Below, one piece after another: positions 28,874 through 39,181 of a stretch of DNA of 64,000 nt. A program made the position numbers and the translations under genes. The notes under the pieces were generated by a model. The model ran no database searches. It worked only from the letters and a program-made list of their open reading frames with translations, and was not told the DNA's origin. This DNA comes from Rebecca billardiae RCC1528 (Eukaryota > Haptophyta): the NCBI GenBank assembly GCA_965240325.2, contig OZ251231.1, forward strand, positions 310,001 through 374,000, given 5' to 3'. Positions within the stretch are counted from its first letter, which is position 1. The number at the start of each line of letters is the position of its first letter.

Positions 28874-30883
28874 ATGGGCGCGACGCGCCAGCGCGCATGC
28901 ATGCGGGCGGCGGCGGTGGCGCTCGTCGCGGCGCTGTGCGCCGCGCGCGTGGCGCCGCCGCCCCGGCCGTGCGCCGACATGGCGCGCCTTCCGCTCGCCT
29001 CGCCGCCGCCGAGCTGCGCGCTCGTGCTCTGGCGCCACCTGCCCAAGGCAGGCGGCACGTCGATGCGCGGCGCGTTCGCCCGACTGTACGCAGAGTCGGG
29101 CGGGCGCTGGCTGAGCGTGGGGCGGTGGGACCGGCTGAGCGACGCGGAGCGGGGGTGTTTGACGCCCGCGCCCAACTACCGCGTCAAGCTGCTCGCGCTC
29201 TGGGCCAACTGCACCGCATCCGTCGCGGCGGGCGCGCCAGCGCAGCCGGCTGTCCGAGGCGCGATCGAGTACCACGTCGTCAACGATGGAGGGCAGGCGT
29301 TCCCCGCGCACGCGGCGCGCGCGCGCGCGCTCGAGCGCGCGGCGCACGCCGCCGCCACCCCGCCCGGCCCCTCGCCGCGCGGCGTGCGCCTCGTCCTCGT
29401 CACCGTGCTGCGCGATCCGCTCGGCCGTGTCGCCTCGCAGTGGGAGCGGCCGACCATGGAGGCCAGGCAGCAGGTCCGGCGGATCCGGGCGGCGCTGGGG
29501 CTGCAGGACACGCCGGGCTGGATGGAGGACGAGGGCGCTCGGCGGCGCGTGGCGCGCGCATTCGCGCGCGACGCGCCCGAGCCGCAGTGCCGCGCCCTCG
29601 CTCTCGGCTACACTTCGACACGTTGGCAGAGCGCGCTGTCCGCGGCACGGGGCGTGCCGCGCGCACCGGCCGGGGTGACGGCACAGGACGAGTGGCGCGC
29701 GCTGTGGGCGGCGCAGGGCGGGGCCGGGGCGGGGCCACGCCCGATGGACAAGCGCTGGCTGGCGCAAGTGTGCGAGCCCGCGCGAGACGCGCGCGCAGAG
29801 CGCGCGCCGAGCTGGCGCGCGCCGGCGACAACTGCGGCGTCGGCTGAAGCCGAGGCGGCGGCAGCGGCGCCGAAGGGCGTGGGGCCAGGCAGCGCAGTGA
29901 GCGCAAGCGCCGACGAGCCCGACGCGGAGCTGATCCGGCTCGGCGTGCTCGAGCCCGCGGCGGCGCGCGCGGCAGCGCAGCGCTTTCCGACACGGCCGCC
30001 GCGCGCCGCCGCGCCGACGCTTGGGCTGCGCTGGCTGCTGCAGCCGTACGACGTGGTGGGCGTGACCGAGGCGCTGGAGGCGACGATGGCCGCCGTGTGC
30101 GTCGCCGCGGGCATGCACCTCTGCCCGATCCGCACCGCCATGCGCCACGCCGCAGGCAAGGGCGAGCCCGCCCACGCCTTGGCGTGGGAGGGAGCGGTGT
30201 GGCACGCCGCGCTCAACAGCACAGCCGCCGACCGCGCGCTGCACGCGCTCGCGCAGCGCATGCTCGGGCGCAGCGTGGCGGCGCTGCCGGCTGCGGTCCG
30301 CAGCGCGCTGTACGGCAAGGCCGACCACGGCCGCGACGGCCGCGACCGGGCGCGCGGTGGCGGCGCGCAGGAGGCGAGAGGCGGCGGCGGCGCCGCTCAG
30401 CGCGCGCGCGTGGCGCGCCCGATCCACATCCGGGAAGCGTCCAAGTGCATGCCGGCATTCAGGCTGGTCCTGCTCAAGACGGACATTCTGGGCGGGATCG
30501 TTGGCGCCGACCCCCCGCCGCTGTCGGCGCTGCCGCCCGATGCGCGCGGCTCGGCGAACCGCACGGCAGTGCCGCCCACGCTGCCAGACCTGAGCCTCGC
30601 ACCGCTGGTGCGAACGTGCGGGTGTTGCGTGCAGCCAGCGGGCGCGGCGCTGGGGGCGGGCGATGGCGACGACCAGGCCGCCCGCGGCGGAGGCGGCGAG
30701 CCCCCGAGATGCCTGCCTGCACTGCACATTGGCACGACGTCGCCCCGCGCCCCCCTGAGCGCAGCGCGGGCCTGCCCGATGCTGGCCGTGCCGCCGGCCC
30801 TCAACGTGACCATCCCCAGTCGGCGGAAGCCGACGAATCGCAAGGCGCGGGGAGCGCATGCCACCGCCTCGCCCACCGTGTGA
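28874..30883 (+). CDS. Sulfotransferase family protein, secretory
   Basis: 669 aa from the ATG at 28874. An N-terminal hydrophobic segment (RAAAVALVAALCAARVA) would anchor it in the Golgi. The PAPS 5'-phosphosulfate loop is in ALVLWRHLPKAGGTSMRGAF and the 3'-phosphate motif in LVTVLRDPLGRVASQWERP, about 115 residues apart as usual for the family. The C-terminal region (LRWLLQPYDVVGVTEALEAT) resembles the YDFVGxxExL motif. Distal sequence (residues ~300-340, ~490-520) has low-complexity insertions. It likely sulfates a glycan or surface polymer; substrate not readable. Unlike the copy at 1.2-2.2 kb this one is uninterrupted. Confidence 0.75.
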   Translation: MGATRQRACMRAAAVALVAALCAARVAPPPRPCADMARLPLASPPPSCALVLWRHLPKAGGTSMRGAFARLYAESGGRWLSVGRWDRLSDAERGCLTPAPNYRVKLLALWANCTASVAAGAPAQPAVRGAIEYHVVNDGGQAFPAHAARARALERAAHAAATPPGPSPRGVRLVLVTVLRDPLGRVASQWERPTMEARQQVRRIRAALGLQDTPGWMEDEGARRRVARAFARDAPEPQCRALALGYTSTRWQSALSAARGVPRAPAGVTAQDEWRALWAAQGGAGAGPRPMDKRWLAQVCEPARDARAERAPSWRAPATTAASAEAEAAAAAPKGVGPGSAVSASADEPDAELIRLGVLEPAAARAAAQRFPTRPPRAAAPTLGLRWLLQPYDVVGVTEALEATMAAVCVAAGMHLCPIRTAMRHAAGKGEPAHALAWEGAVWHAALNSTAADRALHALAQRMLGRSVAALPAAVRSALYGKADHGRDGRDRARGGGAQEARGGGGAAQRARVARPIHIREASKCMPAFRLVLLKTDILGGIVGADPPPLSALPPDARGSANRTAVPPTLPDLSLAPLVRTCGCCVQPAGAALGAGDGDDQAARGGGGEPPRCLPALHIGTTSPRAPLSAARACPMLAVPPALNVTIPSRRKPTNRKARGAHATASPTV

Positions 30884-31246
30884 GAGAGGGCGAGCGCCGA
30901 CGTCGGATGGGATGGCGGCGGGCGCGGCCGTGTGCCGCCATCGCCCATCGGCAGTCTCCGCGAGGATCCCGACCGCCACCGCGCCTACTACTAGTAGGAT
31001 AATACAGTATCGGTTGCCATTCGTACAGTATGGGGGTAATGTATCGGATATACGTAATCTCGCCTGCCTGAGCTGTATCTACATGACCATGTGCGTCTCT
31101 TACAAACTGTACGGTACAGGAACCGATCGAAATCCGGGATACATACGAAACCGACGCCGAGTCGCCGACCGGCGGCGGCGGCGCCAATTTAGGACGGCAC
31201 ACCCCGGCTTGCCCAACGCCCAAGCCAACTCCCGCCTCCCGCCACG
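30884..31246. other. Intergenic region
   Basis: 363 bp between two same-strand genes; AT-richer at 30985-31100. No element recognised. Confidence 0.35.
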
Positions 31247-31477
31247 ATGGACAAGCCGCGAGCGCCCAGTGCCTCTGAGCTCGAGGACTACGCCAACAGC
31301 TTGAAGCACGTGGAGACCGAGGTGAAGAACCCGCTGCCCACCAAGGAGGACATCGAGGCGGAGAAGAAGGACGCGGGCTGGGCGTGGCAGTCGCCGCCGC
31401 TGTTCGAGAAGTCGATGGCGGACGGCATGCCGTGGGCACCGCAGTTCGACCTCACCGAGCCGATGGGCTTCGCCTGA
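31247..31477 (+). CDS. Beta-thymosin-like small actin-binding protein
   Basis: 76 aa from an ATG in a good context (CCACGATGG). Residues ~11-45 (ELEDYANSLKHVETEVKN, then PLPTKEDIEAEKKDAG) match the beta-thymosin/WH2 fold of animal thymosin beta-4 almost position by position. The N-terminal amphipathic helix, the LKxxET actin-binding core, the NPLP(S/T)KE turn and the C-terminal helix IExEK are all present. LKHVET also resembles the LKHAET of Acanthamoeba actobindin. A further ~30 residues (WAWQSPPLFEKSMADG...) follow that animal thymosins lack. Expected role: sequestering G-actin in the cytoplasm. Single exon. Assignment rests on motif recognition of a short protein. Confidence 0.75.
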   Translation: MDKPRAPSASELEDYANSLKHVETEVKNPLPTKEDIEAEKKDAGWAWQSPPLFEKSMADGMPWAPQFDLTEPMGFA

Positions 31478-32008
31478 TGGGTTTGCCGACCTAAACGGGA
31501 GCGCTCAGCAGCCGCGCTAACGCGAGCACGGCCATATCGTCGCTTGAGCTCGGCATTCTTGCAAGCGCGGCTGTCGCTCCGACTTGGTCTTGCTCTTGGC
31601 CCGTGAATCCCGTGATGGCATCACTGGCGGGTTACTCCGGTCCCTGCTGTCAGACAGTCCGTGAGCTGATTAGCAGGCTTCATTCGTCAGACGAATGTCG
31701 TCATCACATTATTTATATTATATTTGCATCAGTGCATGGTCACCCGTGATGATGTAGGCTTAGTACTACTGTATTCTCGAATCTCGGATTTGAGTCTGAG
31801 GGGCGGGCGGCCCCAGGGGCGGCCGGCCGCCGCAATCGCGCCCGGTCACTGGCCACGGGGCCCAGGCGCCCGACCGGGCTGACCCGGGCGGGCGCCGGGG
31901 GCCGGGGCCAGACTGAGACTCTGAGTCTGAGTCTATCGCGCGGCCCGGCCGCTTGGAAGGCTTGGGCACGGTCTGGCGCGGCGCGGCCCTAGCTGCTCGG
32001 GCTGGCAC
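31478..32008. other. 3' intergenic region, GC palindrome-rich
   Basis: 531 bp between convergent genes. 31800-31930 is extremely GC-rich with overlapping short inverted repeats (e.g. GGCGCCCG at about 31867 and CGGGCGCC at about 31889). No gene. Confidence 0.4.
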
Positions 32009-34656
32009 TCATGTCGACGTGGTCGGGAGGCCCAGCTTGTCCGGCAGGTAGGCGCCGAGGAAGTCGTGCAGCGAGACCGTCCCCTTCAGCTCCCTGTCCA
32101 GCCGGCGGACGACCAAGCTGAACGCCGTGTCTGAGAGCCGCAGCTCGTGCTCGGCGAGCAGCTCTCGAAAGTCCGGGACGGACAGCTGCACGCCCGGACG
32201 CGCCTCGGGCCTGCGCAGCAGCGCGTCGCCGATCGTCTCGATCTCGGCGCCGGGTGCCGTGCCGCCGATCGACGCCGTGCTGCCGCCGCCGGTGCCGGCC
32301 GAGTGCATCGTGGGCGCGCGCGTGGGCACGATGCCGCCCAAAAGGTTGAAGCCAGTCGGCAGGCCGAGGCCGCCGCCGCCGAGCTTGCGGAGGCCGAACC
32401 TGCGCGCCGGCTCCGGGGGTCCGCGGCCTCCGATCGTCGTGCTCGTGTCGTCCTTGGCGAGCGGCACGGTGCCGTCGGCGTGCGGCATGCGCATGCCGCC
32501 GCGCGTCGTGCCGCGGTTGGTCTTCCCGCGCATGCCCATCAGCCGCTTGCGCACGCGCCGGCGCAGCGGCTCGGACGGCCGCACCTCGAGGGCGGCGCGG
32601 ACGTGCGCGTCGACGGCGTCGAAGGTGGAGGCGATCTGCGCGGCGTGCTCCGCGTCGCGCAGCCATTCGCGGAGAGCGGAGAGCTCGCGCCGCGCGGCGT
32701 CCGCCTCGGCCGAGCCGCCGATCCCGCCGCCGAGCCCGGGCGCCGCGCCGCCGCGCGGCCCGAGCCCGAGCCAGCTGCTCAGACCGCCGCCGGGCGCGCC
32801 GGCCGGGCCTCGCTCGAAGCCGCTCTGCGGCAGCGCCGTGTGTGCGTCCGGCGTCGCGTGCGCGCTCGCCGGGTCCGCGTGTGCGCGGATGCGGATCTGG
32901 CCCTTGGTGTGCTCCGCCGGGTCGAGCAGCAGCCCCACCCACCGCTCGGGGAAGATCCAGTCCACGTTGAGCGCGCCAAGCCGCCCCGTGCGCGCGCCGC
33001 GCACCAGGTGCAGGTGCATCACCATGGGGAAGGGCTGCAGCATGGGCAGCTGCAGCCCGTGCGCGGTGGTGGTGGCGGCGGAGAAGGCGGCGACGGTGAG
33101 GCGCTTGAAGGCGTGCACCTCGTCCTCGGGGCCCTGCTGCGCGTCCGTGCCCCTGCGCGACATGCTGCGCTCCGGCCCGCCGCCACCAAACAGCATCCCC
33201 AGCCCCGAGCCGACGAATGAGGTCAGCCGCTTGGTGACCGCGGCCGCGCCCTGGCCGACGCGCCGCCCAAACGAGGCGCTGGCGTGCGCCTTGCGCACCG
33301 TCACGAGCCGGCCGCTCGGCGCAAAGGCGGCGGTGGCGTTGGCGAGCTCGAGCTCGCGGAACTTGTACACCGTCGCGAGCGGCGGCGCGGGCGAGCCGCC
33401 CAGCGCCTCCTCCTCGCGGCCGAGCAGCGAGCGCAGCGCGTGCGGCATCCGAGGCTTGCGCACGCCGCACACGAAACAGCCCACGCTCGCGAGCGCGACG
33501 TCGGGTGCGAGCGCCTTCGGCGGCGGCAGCAGCGTGGGGTCGGCGGCCGCGGCCGCGTCCGCCGCCGCCGCGGCGGCCGGAGCGCGCACTTGCGGCGCGG
33601 CGGGCGTGATGATCGTGAGGTTCTGAATCCGCAGGATCACGCCGTCGATCGCCTGTGGTGCCGTGTGCGCGCGTGAGCGGCGTGCGCGCACGGCGCGGCG
33701 CGGGGCGCGCGGCTCAGCGCGTGTGCGCGCGAGCGTCGAGCGCTCGCGCGCGGCCCGTGGGTGGCGCGTGCGCGCCCGCGCCCACGCCCGCCCGCCCGCC
33801 CACGCCCACGCCGCCCCGCGCGCCGCGCGCGCGCGGCCCCGCAGCGGCGGCAGCAGCGGCGGCGGGGCACGCGGCGCGCGCGCGTCGGCCGTGCACCCTA
33901 GGTTTAGGGTTAGGGTGAGGGGTTTAGGGTTAGGGTTCAGGTCACGCGGGCACGCACCCGCTCGATGGGACCGTAGCCGCCGTCGTCGTCGTCGTCGTCG
34001 TGCGCGCCGGCGGCGGCGTCCTTCGTCGCGGCCTCGGCCTCGTCCTTGGTGTTCAGCACGCGCGAGAGCTCCGCCATCCGCGCGGGCGTGAGCACGTGCG
34101 CCACCGGCAGCATCGTCGCCTCGATGGCGCGCGCCTCGATCACCACAGGGGCGCCGGTCGTCAGCAGCACGGGCACGCGGATCTTGATCGAGGAGACCCA
34201 CACGTCGGACCAGGCGGAGACGCCGCCCTGCAGCGCGGCGAGCGCGTCGTTGTCCAGCCGAAGCCCGTCGCGCCCGCCGATGTCGATCCCCGAGCTCGAG
34301 ATGCGCAGCGTGCCCTTGCCGTCATAATTCTTCACCAGCACGGCGAGCAGCTTGCCGAGCGTGGCGTGGACGAGGACGTCGGAGGCCATGGAGACGGGCG
34401 CGAGCATGACCTCGTCGACGAGGTGCGACACCGCCACCCCCACGCCCTTCGCCATCGTGCGCGCCAGCCGGCCCATCGCCGCGCCGGGCCGGCTCGCCTG
34501 GATCTTGCGCCGCTGCACCATCCCGCGGTAGTGGCGCTGCACGATCAGGGCGGCCTCCGCGTCCGAGAGCGGCCGGGCCACGCGGGGCGGCTGGCCGAAG
34601 AGGGCGACCACGCCCTGCATGATCAACGAGCTGTTCCTCCTCGTCGGTCCGCCCAT
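32009..34656 (-). CDS. Chorein/VPS13-N-like protein with IQ motif, 2 exons
   Basis: Exons are 34656-33958 and 33652-32009; the 305-bp intron (GTGCGT...CACAG, phase 0) joins YGPIER to AIDGVILRIQNLTI, and the protein is 780 aa. Residues ~30-55 (DAEAALIVQRHYRGMVQRRKI) are an IQ-like calmodulin-binding helix. Next, VLVHATLGKLLAVLVKNYDGKGTLRISSSGIDIGGRDGLRLDNDAL and WVSSIKIRVPVLLTTGAPVVIEARAIEATM follow the chorein N-terminal layout (amphipathic groove strands, then 'IxIPxxxLxxxPVxVxIxxI'), suggesting a lipid-transfer-groove protein. The C-terminus (VPDFRELLAEHELRLSDTAFSLVVRRLDRELKGTVSLHDFLGAYL) looks like an EF-hand pair lacking full Ca ligands. The chorein call is tentative; the gene model is firmer. 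Confidence 0.55.
33897..33945. repeat. Telomere-like (TTTAGGG/TTAGGG)n inside an intron
   Basis: Interstitial GGTTTAGGGTTAGGG-type units on the plus strand, so CCCTAA in the transcript, placed 13-60 nt downstream of the chorein-like gene's 5' splice site. Confidence 0.85.
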
Positions 34657-35277
34657 GCTTCAGCGCTCGTCTCGCGTGTAGGGGCGTCGTCGAGCCGCAG
34701 CCAGCTGCTGCTGCCGCCCCGCCGGGAAGGCCGCCTTCGAAATGCGCCCGATGAGCGCGGAGCGCCACGACGACGCGCGCGTGCGACACCCGGTCAAGGG
34801 TGTCCTCCTTGACCCGGTGCGCCCCCGCCTTTTTTTCTTTCCAAACAGCACGCGGCACGGCGGCAGCGGCACGGCGCCACACAAATGTCCCCCCCCTGCC
34901 GGTGCTGGGTCAGACGAAACCCCCTTGGTCAGACCTGGCCTGGGCAGTGGCCAGTGCTACAATCGGCAATCCGGACCAAGGGGCTTACAAAGTGGTATTT
35001 TGTAAGCCCCTTGATTCTACTGCCTGCGACTCACCAGACACCACTGTCCGATCACCGGCGAGTCCTCAGTCGTCAATGTCATCTGGAGTTCTGGACTGAT
35101 GCAGGCCGCTTGCATAGGGGATAGGGCAACATCAACTATGAACGACAGTCACCCCGTGGGCGAGCATGGCCTGCGCGGTGGGCGAGCCTGGCTAGCCAGC
35201 GGTCTACGGCGGCGCGTCCGCCGTGCCGCCAGCCCCCACGCCAGCACCCCGAGCCGCCGCGCGCGCCATCACGGCCA
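34657..35277. other. Upstream region with mutually exclusive hairpins
   Basis: 621 bp between two minus-strand genes. Holds the hairpin system at 34921-35013; otherwise no gene. Confidence 0.5.
34921..35013. promoter_or_regulatory. Two alternative stem-loops sharing one arm
   Basis: CAAGGGGCTTACAAA (34977-34991) is perfectly complementary to TTTGTAAGCCCCTTG (34999-35013), a 15-bp stem with a 7-nt loop. The GACCAAGGGG segment (34974-34983) overlaps its 5' arm and is also perfectly complementary to CCCCTTGGTC at 34921-34930. The two foldings exclude each other. Whether the DNA is transcribed is unknown; it could equally be a decayed palindromic element. Confidence 0.5.
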
Positions 35278-36000
35278 TCAGCCGAACAGCGACTTGCTCG
35301 CGATCAGCGCGTCGAAGCCGTCCGGCTGCGGCCCGCTCAGCGGCGCGTCGCCAAGGTTGACGAAAAGGCACGCGCCGCCCGCCGCCGCGCCGGCGGGGGC
35401 CTCCGCCTCGGCGGCACCGGCGGGGGCGCCGGCGGGCGCGCCCGCCGCGCCCTTCGGCGCGCTCCCGCCGATCGAGACCGCGGGGAACACCTCGCCGCGC
35501 ACGCCCTCGAGCGCGGCGAGCTGCCGGCCCGCGTGCAGCACGCGCAGCGTGACGGGAAAGTCTCCCTGGTCGAGGGCGCAGCCGACGACGTCGCCCTCGG
35601 CGAGGAGGGGCCCGCCGGACGGCGTGCCGCGCGCCGCAACGCCCAGCTCGTGCGCCCACGACGTCGCCGCCGCCTTGGGCTCGCTCGCCGGCAGCGCGAG
35701 CGGCGCGTCCGTGTTGTGCGCGCTCGTCGCCACACCAATCCGCAGCGACGCGCCGCCGTCGCCGACGCTGGCGATGGTGACCTCCCAGTACGCGCGGTCC
35801 TGGAGCACTTCGGACGCGCCGAGCGCCGAGCCCCGCCCGCTGATCGAGCGTCCGTCCGCGCCAACCTGCACCTGCGGCCCGCGCTTGCCGATGCCGACGC
35901 CGCCACGCGCCTTGGACGGGCCCGCGTCGCGCGCGCGCGTCGACGTGCCGCCGCCCGCCGGGCGGAGCCAGCCGAGGCACGGGCAGCACGCGCCGAGCAT
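35278..36000 (-). CDS. SPRY-domain protein
   Basis: 240 aa from the ATG at 36000; the open frame extends upstream to 36093 but MLGACCPCLGW makes a natural N-terminus with three Cys that could be palmitoylated. The SPRY/B30.2 core is visible: YWEVTIASVGDGGASLRIGVATSAHNTD, VVGCALDQGDFPVTLRVLHAGRQLAAL and EVFPAVSIGG. The order (YxEVxI, IGxA, VxGxxxD, FPxxxxx) is standard. An Ala/Pro/Gly spacer sits before the last strand (ACLFVNLGDAPL). SPRY modules mediate protein binding; partner unknown. Head-to-head with the next gene (353 bp to its ATG at 36354). Confidence 0.75.
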   Translation of the reverse strand: MLGACCPCLGWLRPAGGGTSTRARDAGPSKARGGVGIGKRGPQVQVGADGRSISGRGSALGASEVLQDRAYWEVTIASVGDGGASLRIGVATSAHNTDAPLALPASEPKAAATSWAHELGVAARGTPSGGPLLAEGDVVGCALDQGDFPVTLRVLHAGRQLAALEGVRGEVFPAVSIGGSAPKGAAGAPAGAPAGAAEAEAPAGAAAGGACLFVNLGDAPLSGPQPDGFDALIASKSLFG

Positions 36001-36353
36001 GCGTGCGGCTGAGCTGCGCGCGGGCTCGCCTCCGCGCCACGCGCCGAGGGGGGGCGGGCGAGGCTGGCGGCGCGCGCCCGAGGCTTTGGTCACCGCGGTG
36101 AGTCGCGCCGCGACGATCGAGCCTGATGATTTTCTCCGGGACGATGGCGGACCACGCCGACCGGACCACGCGAAAACACGCTTGGGCGCTCGCGAAAACG
36201 GAAGACCACTTCAAGAGCGATTCAAATTGAAACTCCGACAAACGGTCAGTTTGATGGTAGTTTGTCCCTTGTCCGCTCGCGACGCGAAAGATGAGCGGAT
36301 TGAACCAAAGAAATAAAGGGGGGTTTGAACGACGCGCGGGACCGAGCAGTGAC

Positions 36354-37046
36354 ATGACAACGATCACGCAGGCGCCGCTCCCGGCCTCCGAGGCGATGCA
36401 CGCGGCACGCCCCGGCGGCGCGGGCGCGAAGCGGCCCCGGCCGAGCGTGCGCCACTTCACCCTGCTCTTCACGAGTGACGAGCCCAAGCCCAAGGGCAAG
36501 GGCAAGCCCGCCAAGGGCAAGGCGCCGGCGAAGGCCGAGGCGCCGTGGCTGCGCGTGCGCGTGCGCGAGGACGTGCCGGTGGCGGAGCTCGTGCTCGCGG
36601 TGCTCGACGAGTGGCGGTGCGACGTGCAGCACATCTTCCGCCTGGACAAGATGCCTAGCCCGGCGCAGCAGGCCGCCCGCGAGGCCCTCGAGAAGCAGAA
36701 GCAGGAGCTGCGGCGCCGGCTGCGGCGCGGAGAGGCGGTACACGACGAGCTGAACGCGCTCACCAGGATGGAGTTCGAGGGCGAGGGCGAGGAGGAGGAG
36801 GAGGAGGGCGCGCACTTCGAGGGCGTGCCGTACTGGAACTCGCCGGACCCCATGTTCAACGGCCACGAGCCGCTCTCCCGCGCCCGGCTCGTGCCCTCGG
36901 ATCGCCTGCGGCTGCAGCACGATCGCTTCTCGCAGTACGGCGTGAGCGCGGAGGTGCTCGTCGAGGCGGTGCACGACGGGGACGCGCCGGGCGAGGCGGA
37001 GGAGCCGGTCGCCATCATCGGTAAGAGCAAGCACCGCCCGTCGTAG
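36354..37046 (+). CDS. Unknown conserved-looking protein, Lys-rich N-terminus and acidic middle
   Basis: 230 aa from the ATG at 36354 (an in-frame ATG at 36291 would add 21 residues). Not recognised. Visible parts are SVRHFTLLFTSDEP, a Lys/Gly/Pro/Ala linker (KPKGKGKPAKGKAPAK), a compact region WLRVRVREDVPVAELVLAVLDEWRCDVQHIFRLDKM, a basic coiled coil (AAREALEKQKQELRRRLRRGE), a poly-Glu run and PYWNSPDPMFNG...LVPSDRLRLQHDRFSQYGVSAEVLVEAV. Codon use matches the real genes. Probably a soluble protein, single exon. Confidence 0.6.
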   Translation: MTTITQAPLPASEAMHAARPGGAGAKRPRPSVRHFTLLFTSDEPKPKGKGKPAKGKAPAKAEAPWLRVRVREDVPVAELVLAVLDEWRCDVQHIFRLDKMPSPAQQAAREALEKQKQELRRRLRRGEAVHDELNALTRMEFEGEGEEEEEEGAHFEGVPYWNSPDPMFNGHEPLSRARLVPSDRLRLQHDRFSQYGVSAEVLVEAVHDGDAPGEAEEPVAIIGKSKHRPS

Positions 37047-39181
37047 CCGCGGGCAGCCGTGGCGCGACGTGGCTCGATGACGCGGATCATCATATATATA
37101 AGTCAGGGTGGTCCGGGCGCTGCGCAGTGACTCGGACCCGGTTCAGTACCGTAACTACCCGTGACGATACCGCGTTGCTGTGACCGCCCGTTCGGGCCGT
37201 CGCTGGGCCCCGTTGCGACCGGGTCAACGGACAACATCATCAGTTAGGGGGGCCAAAGTGGCACTGTAGCGTTACTGACGGCCACGAGCGCGGGTCCTAG
37301 CGAGTGTTTAGAGCTGATTTCGGGCTGGATCATTTGCCCTCTGGAGGGGTCTGGGCCGGCCATGTGAAAAAATCAGGTGCACATACCCTGATTATAGGGC
37401 GTAACGGCTACCATATTACTTATTAGAATGAGCCTGAACTTATTGGAAACGGCATGTAACGGTCGTCCTATATGTGACATATAGACCATGTCGACCCGTC
37501 AGTTTGATAGAGCATCTCGGCGAGATCGTTCTGAGTCCCCAGCAGCAGCAGGTCCCAACATGCGATATAGGCGGTGTACTGGCAGGCTGTCAAATATGTA
37601 GTTTCCTGGAAGCCACTGGTCGTTACATACCCACCGTGTATATAGGCGCCATGCTGATGAATATAGTCTCGTCTGATCTCGAGCTGCGAGATACGTTTTC
37701 AGACTGTGTATACGGCCACACGTACGGCGTATTGCAGACATAGTAGACCCAAAGCACCGGCCCCACGTCCTCAGCCCGGGAGTGCTCTCGGTCATCGTCA
37801 AGGTTTAAAGTCACTCGAGCCAACCGTCACCGCTCCCTGGCCGAGACCTACGAGGCAGGTCAAATCTGTCGTCGTCGCAGTGCGGCACAGTGCCGAGCAT
37901 GCGATTCGGCAGCAAACGCCTGCTCCAGGCGGTGGCTGGCGTCTCTGCACCAAACCAGGCTGGATGGGATCGGTCCATATAGGTATGCCCTAACCTGTTC
38001 CGCGCTATTTCTGGGCTTTGGGGCGGATATTCGGCCTACAGAGGCTGATCCGGCGCTGTTCGGCGCTCCTGGCTGGCTGCGCAGAGCCCAACGGCAAGCG
38101 CCGGCGTGTGCAAGGTGTCAAGATTGAGAAGGTCTCTGACGCTCCCGCCGGTCTTGGGCGCACCAGGGTGCATGGGGGCCCATCTGCATCTGCTTCTGCA
38201 GGCATGAGCGTCACAGGGGCGCGCTTGCAGGCACGGTCGAGTGCACGTCGGACCTGTCGAACGGAGCCAACCGCTGCCTGCGAGCACGTCCGCGACGTCC
38301 TGAGAGGCGAATGGGAGGCGCCCCGACGCCATCAGCGGGCACACGTGACCCATACCCAACGTACTGACCATCGCAAGTGCCACGGCAGGTGCAAACACGG
38401 GCCCTACAAGCGGAACATGACAGTTGCGAGCTCCGCGGAGGTGTTGTGCGCGAGCTCGCGCCGGTCTGCTGACGGCGATTCCGGCGCAGTAGGGTAGGTT
38501 AGGCGAGCTTGGCATTCACAGACATACATGGACGATTGGTCCGAGCATCGATCTCATTGGTCCGAGTTGATCATGCGCCACACCGTGCGGTAGCGTAGCG
38601 GGCGTACGCAGCGCACCAATTCAAGCCGGCCGACGCGCGCCGCGCACGGCGCGAGGTGGCCAAGAAGCGGGTGGTGAGCCGCTGGTGGCGCAAAGGCACG
38701 GGTCAGTAGCGCCCACAAGCGTCACGCGCGCGCGCACCCGAGACCATATCGGCGTCTCAGAGGTCGCGAGCGCGCGGCGGTCCACTGCCTCCGGCCGCTC
38801 GTGCTCGAGCGGAACCGAGCTCTGAGCGCCCGAACGCGTCGGAGCTCGATTTTCGAGCGGGGTCCGAGAAAAAGGCTCCGCGCCACCCTAAAAGGCCGAA
38901 GGAGGAGCGAAAATGCGCCGCGGCTCTGATTTTCTTTTTAAATGAGCGGTTTGGCCCCCCTACATCAGTCAGCAGTGCGCGCGCTGACGATCGATCGGGC
39001 TCGGCGGGCGGGCGGCGCGGGCCGGCGGCGTGAGTAGAGTCTAGAGACTACTCGTCGTCGATCATCATATCATCATTATCTGAATCATATATATATATAT
39101 ATATATATATCATATATCGTCAGCGGTATATGACTATACTGAGCAGTCAGAGCAGTAGTCCGCGCGCTATATATATTATAT
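37047..39181. other. Gene-poor region
   Basis: About 2.1 kb of lower-GC sequence with stop codons in all frames and no open frame with family similarity. A short (AT)n lies at about 39087-39110. No tRNA or snRNA recognised. Confidence 0.5.

Noticed and set aside
38580-39000. Possible spliceosomal snRNA in the gene-poor region
   Set aside because: Looked for U1, U2, U4, U5 and U6 core words (for example ACAGAGA and the U2 branch-site region) and found none in order.
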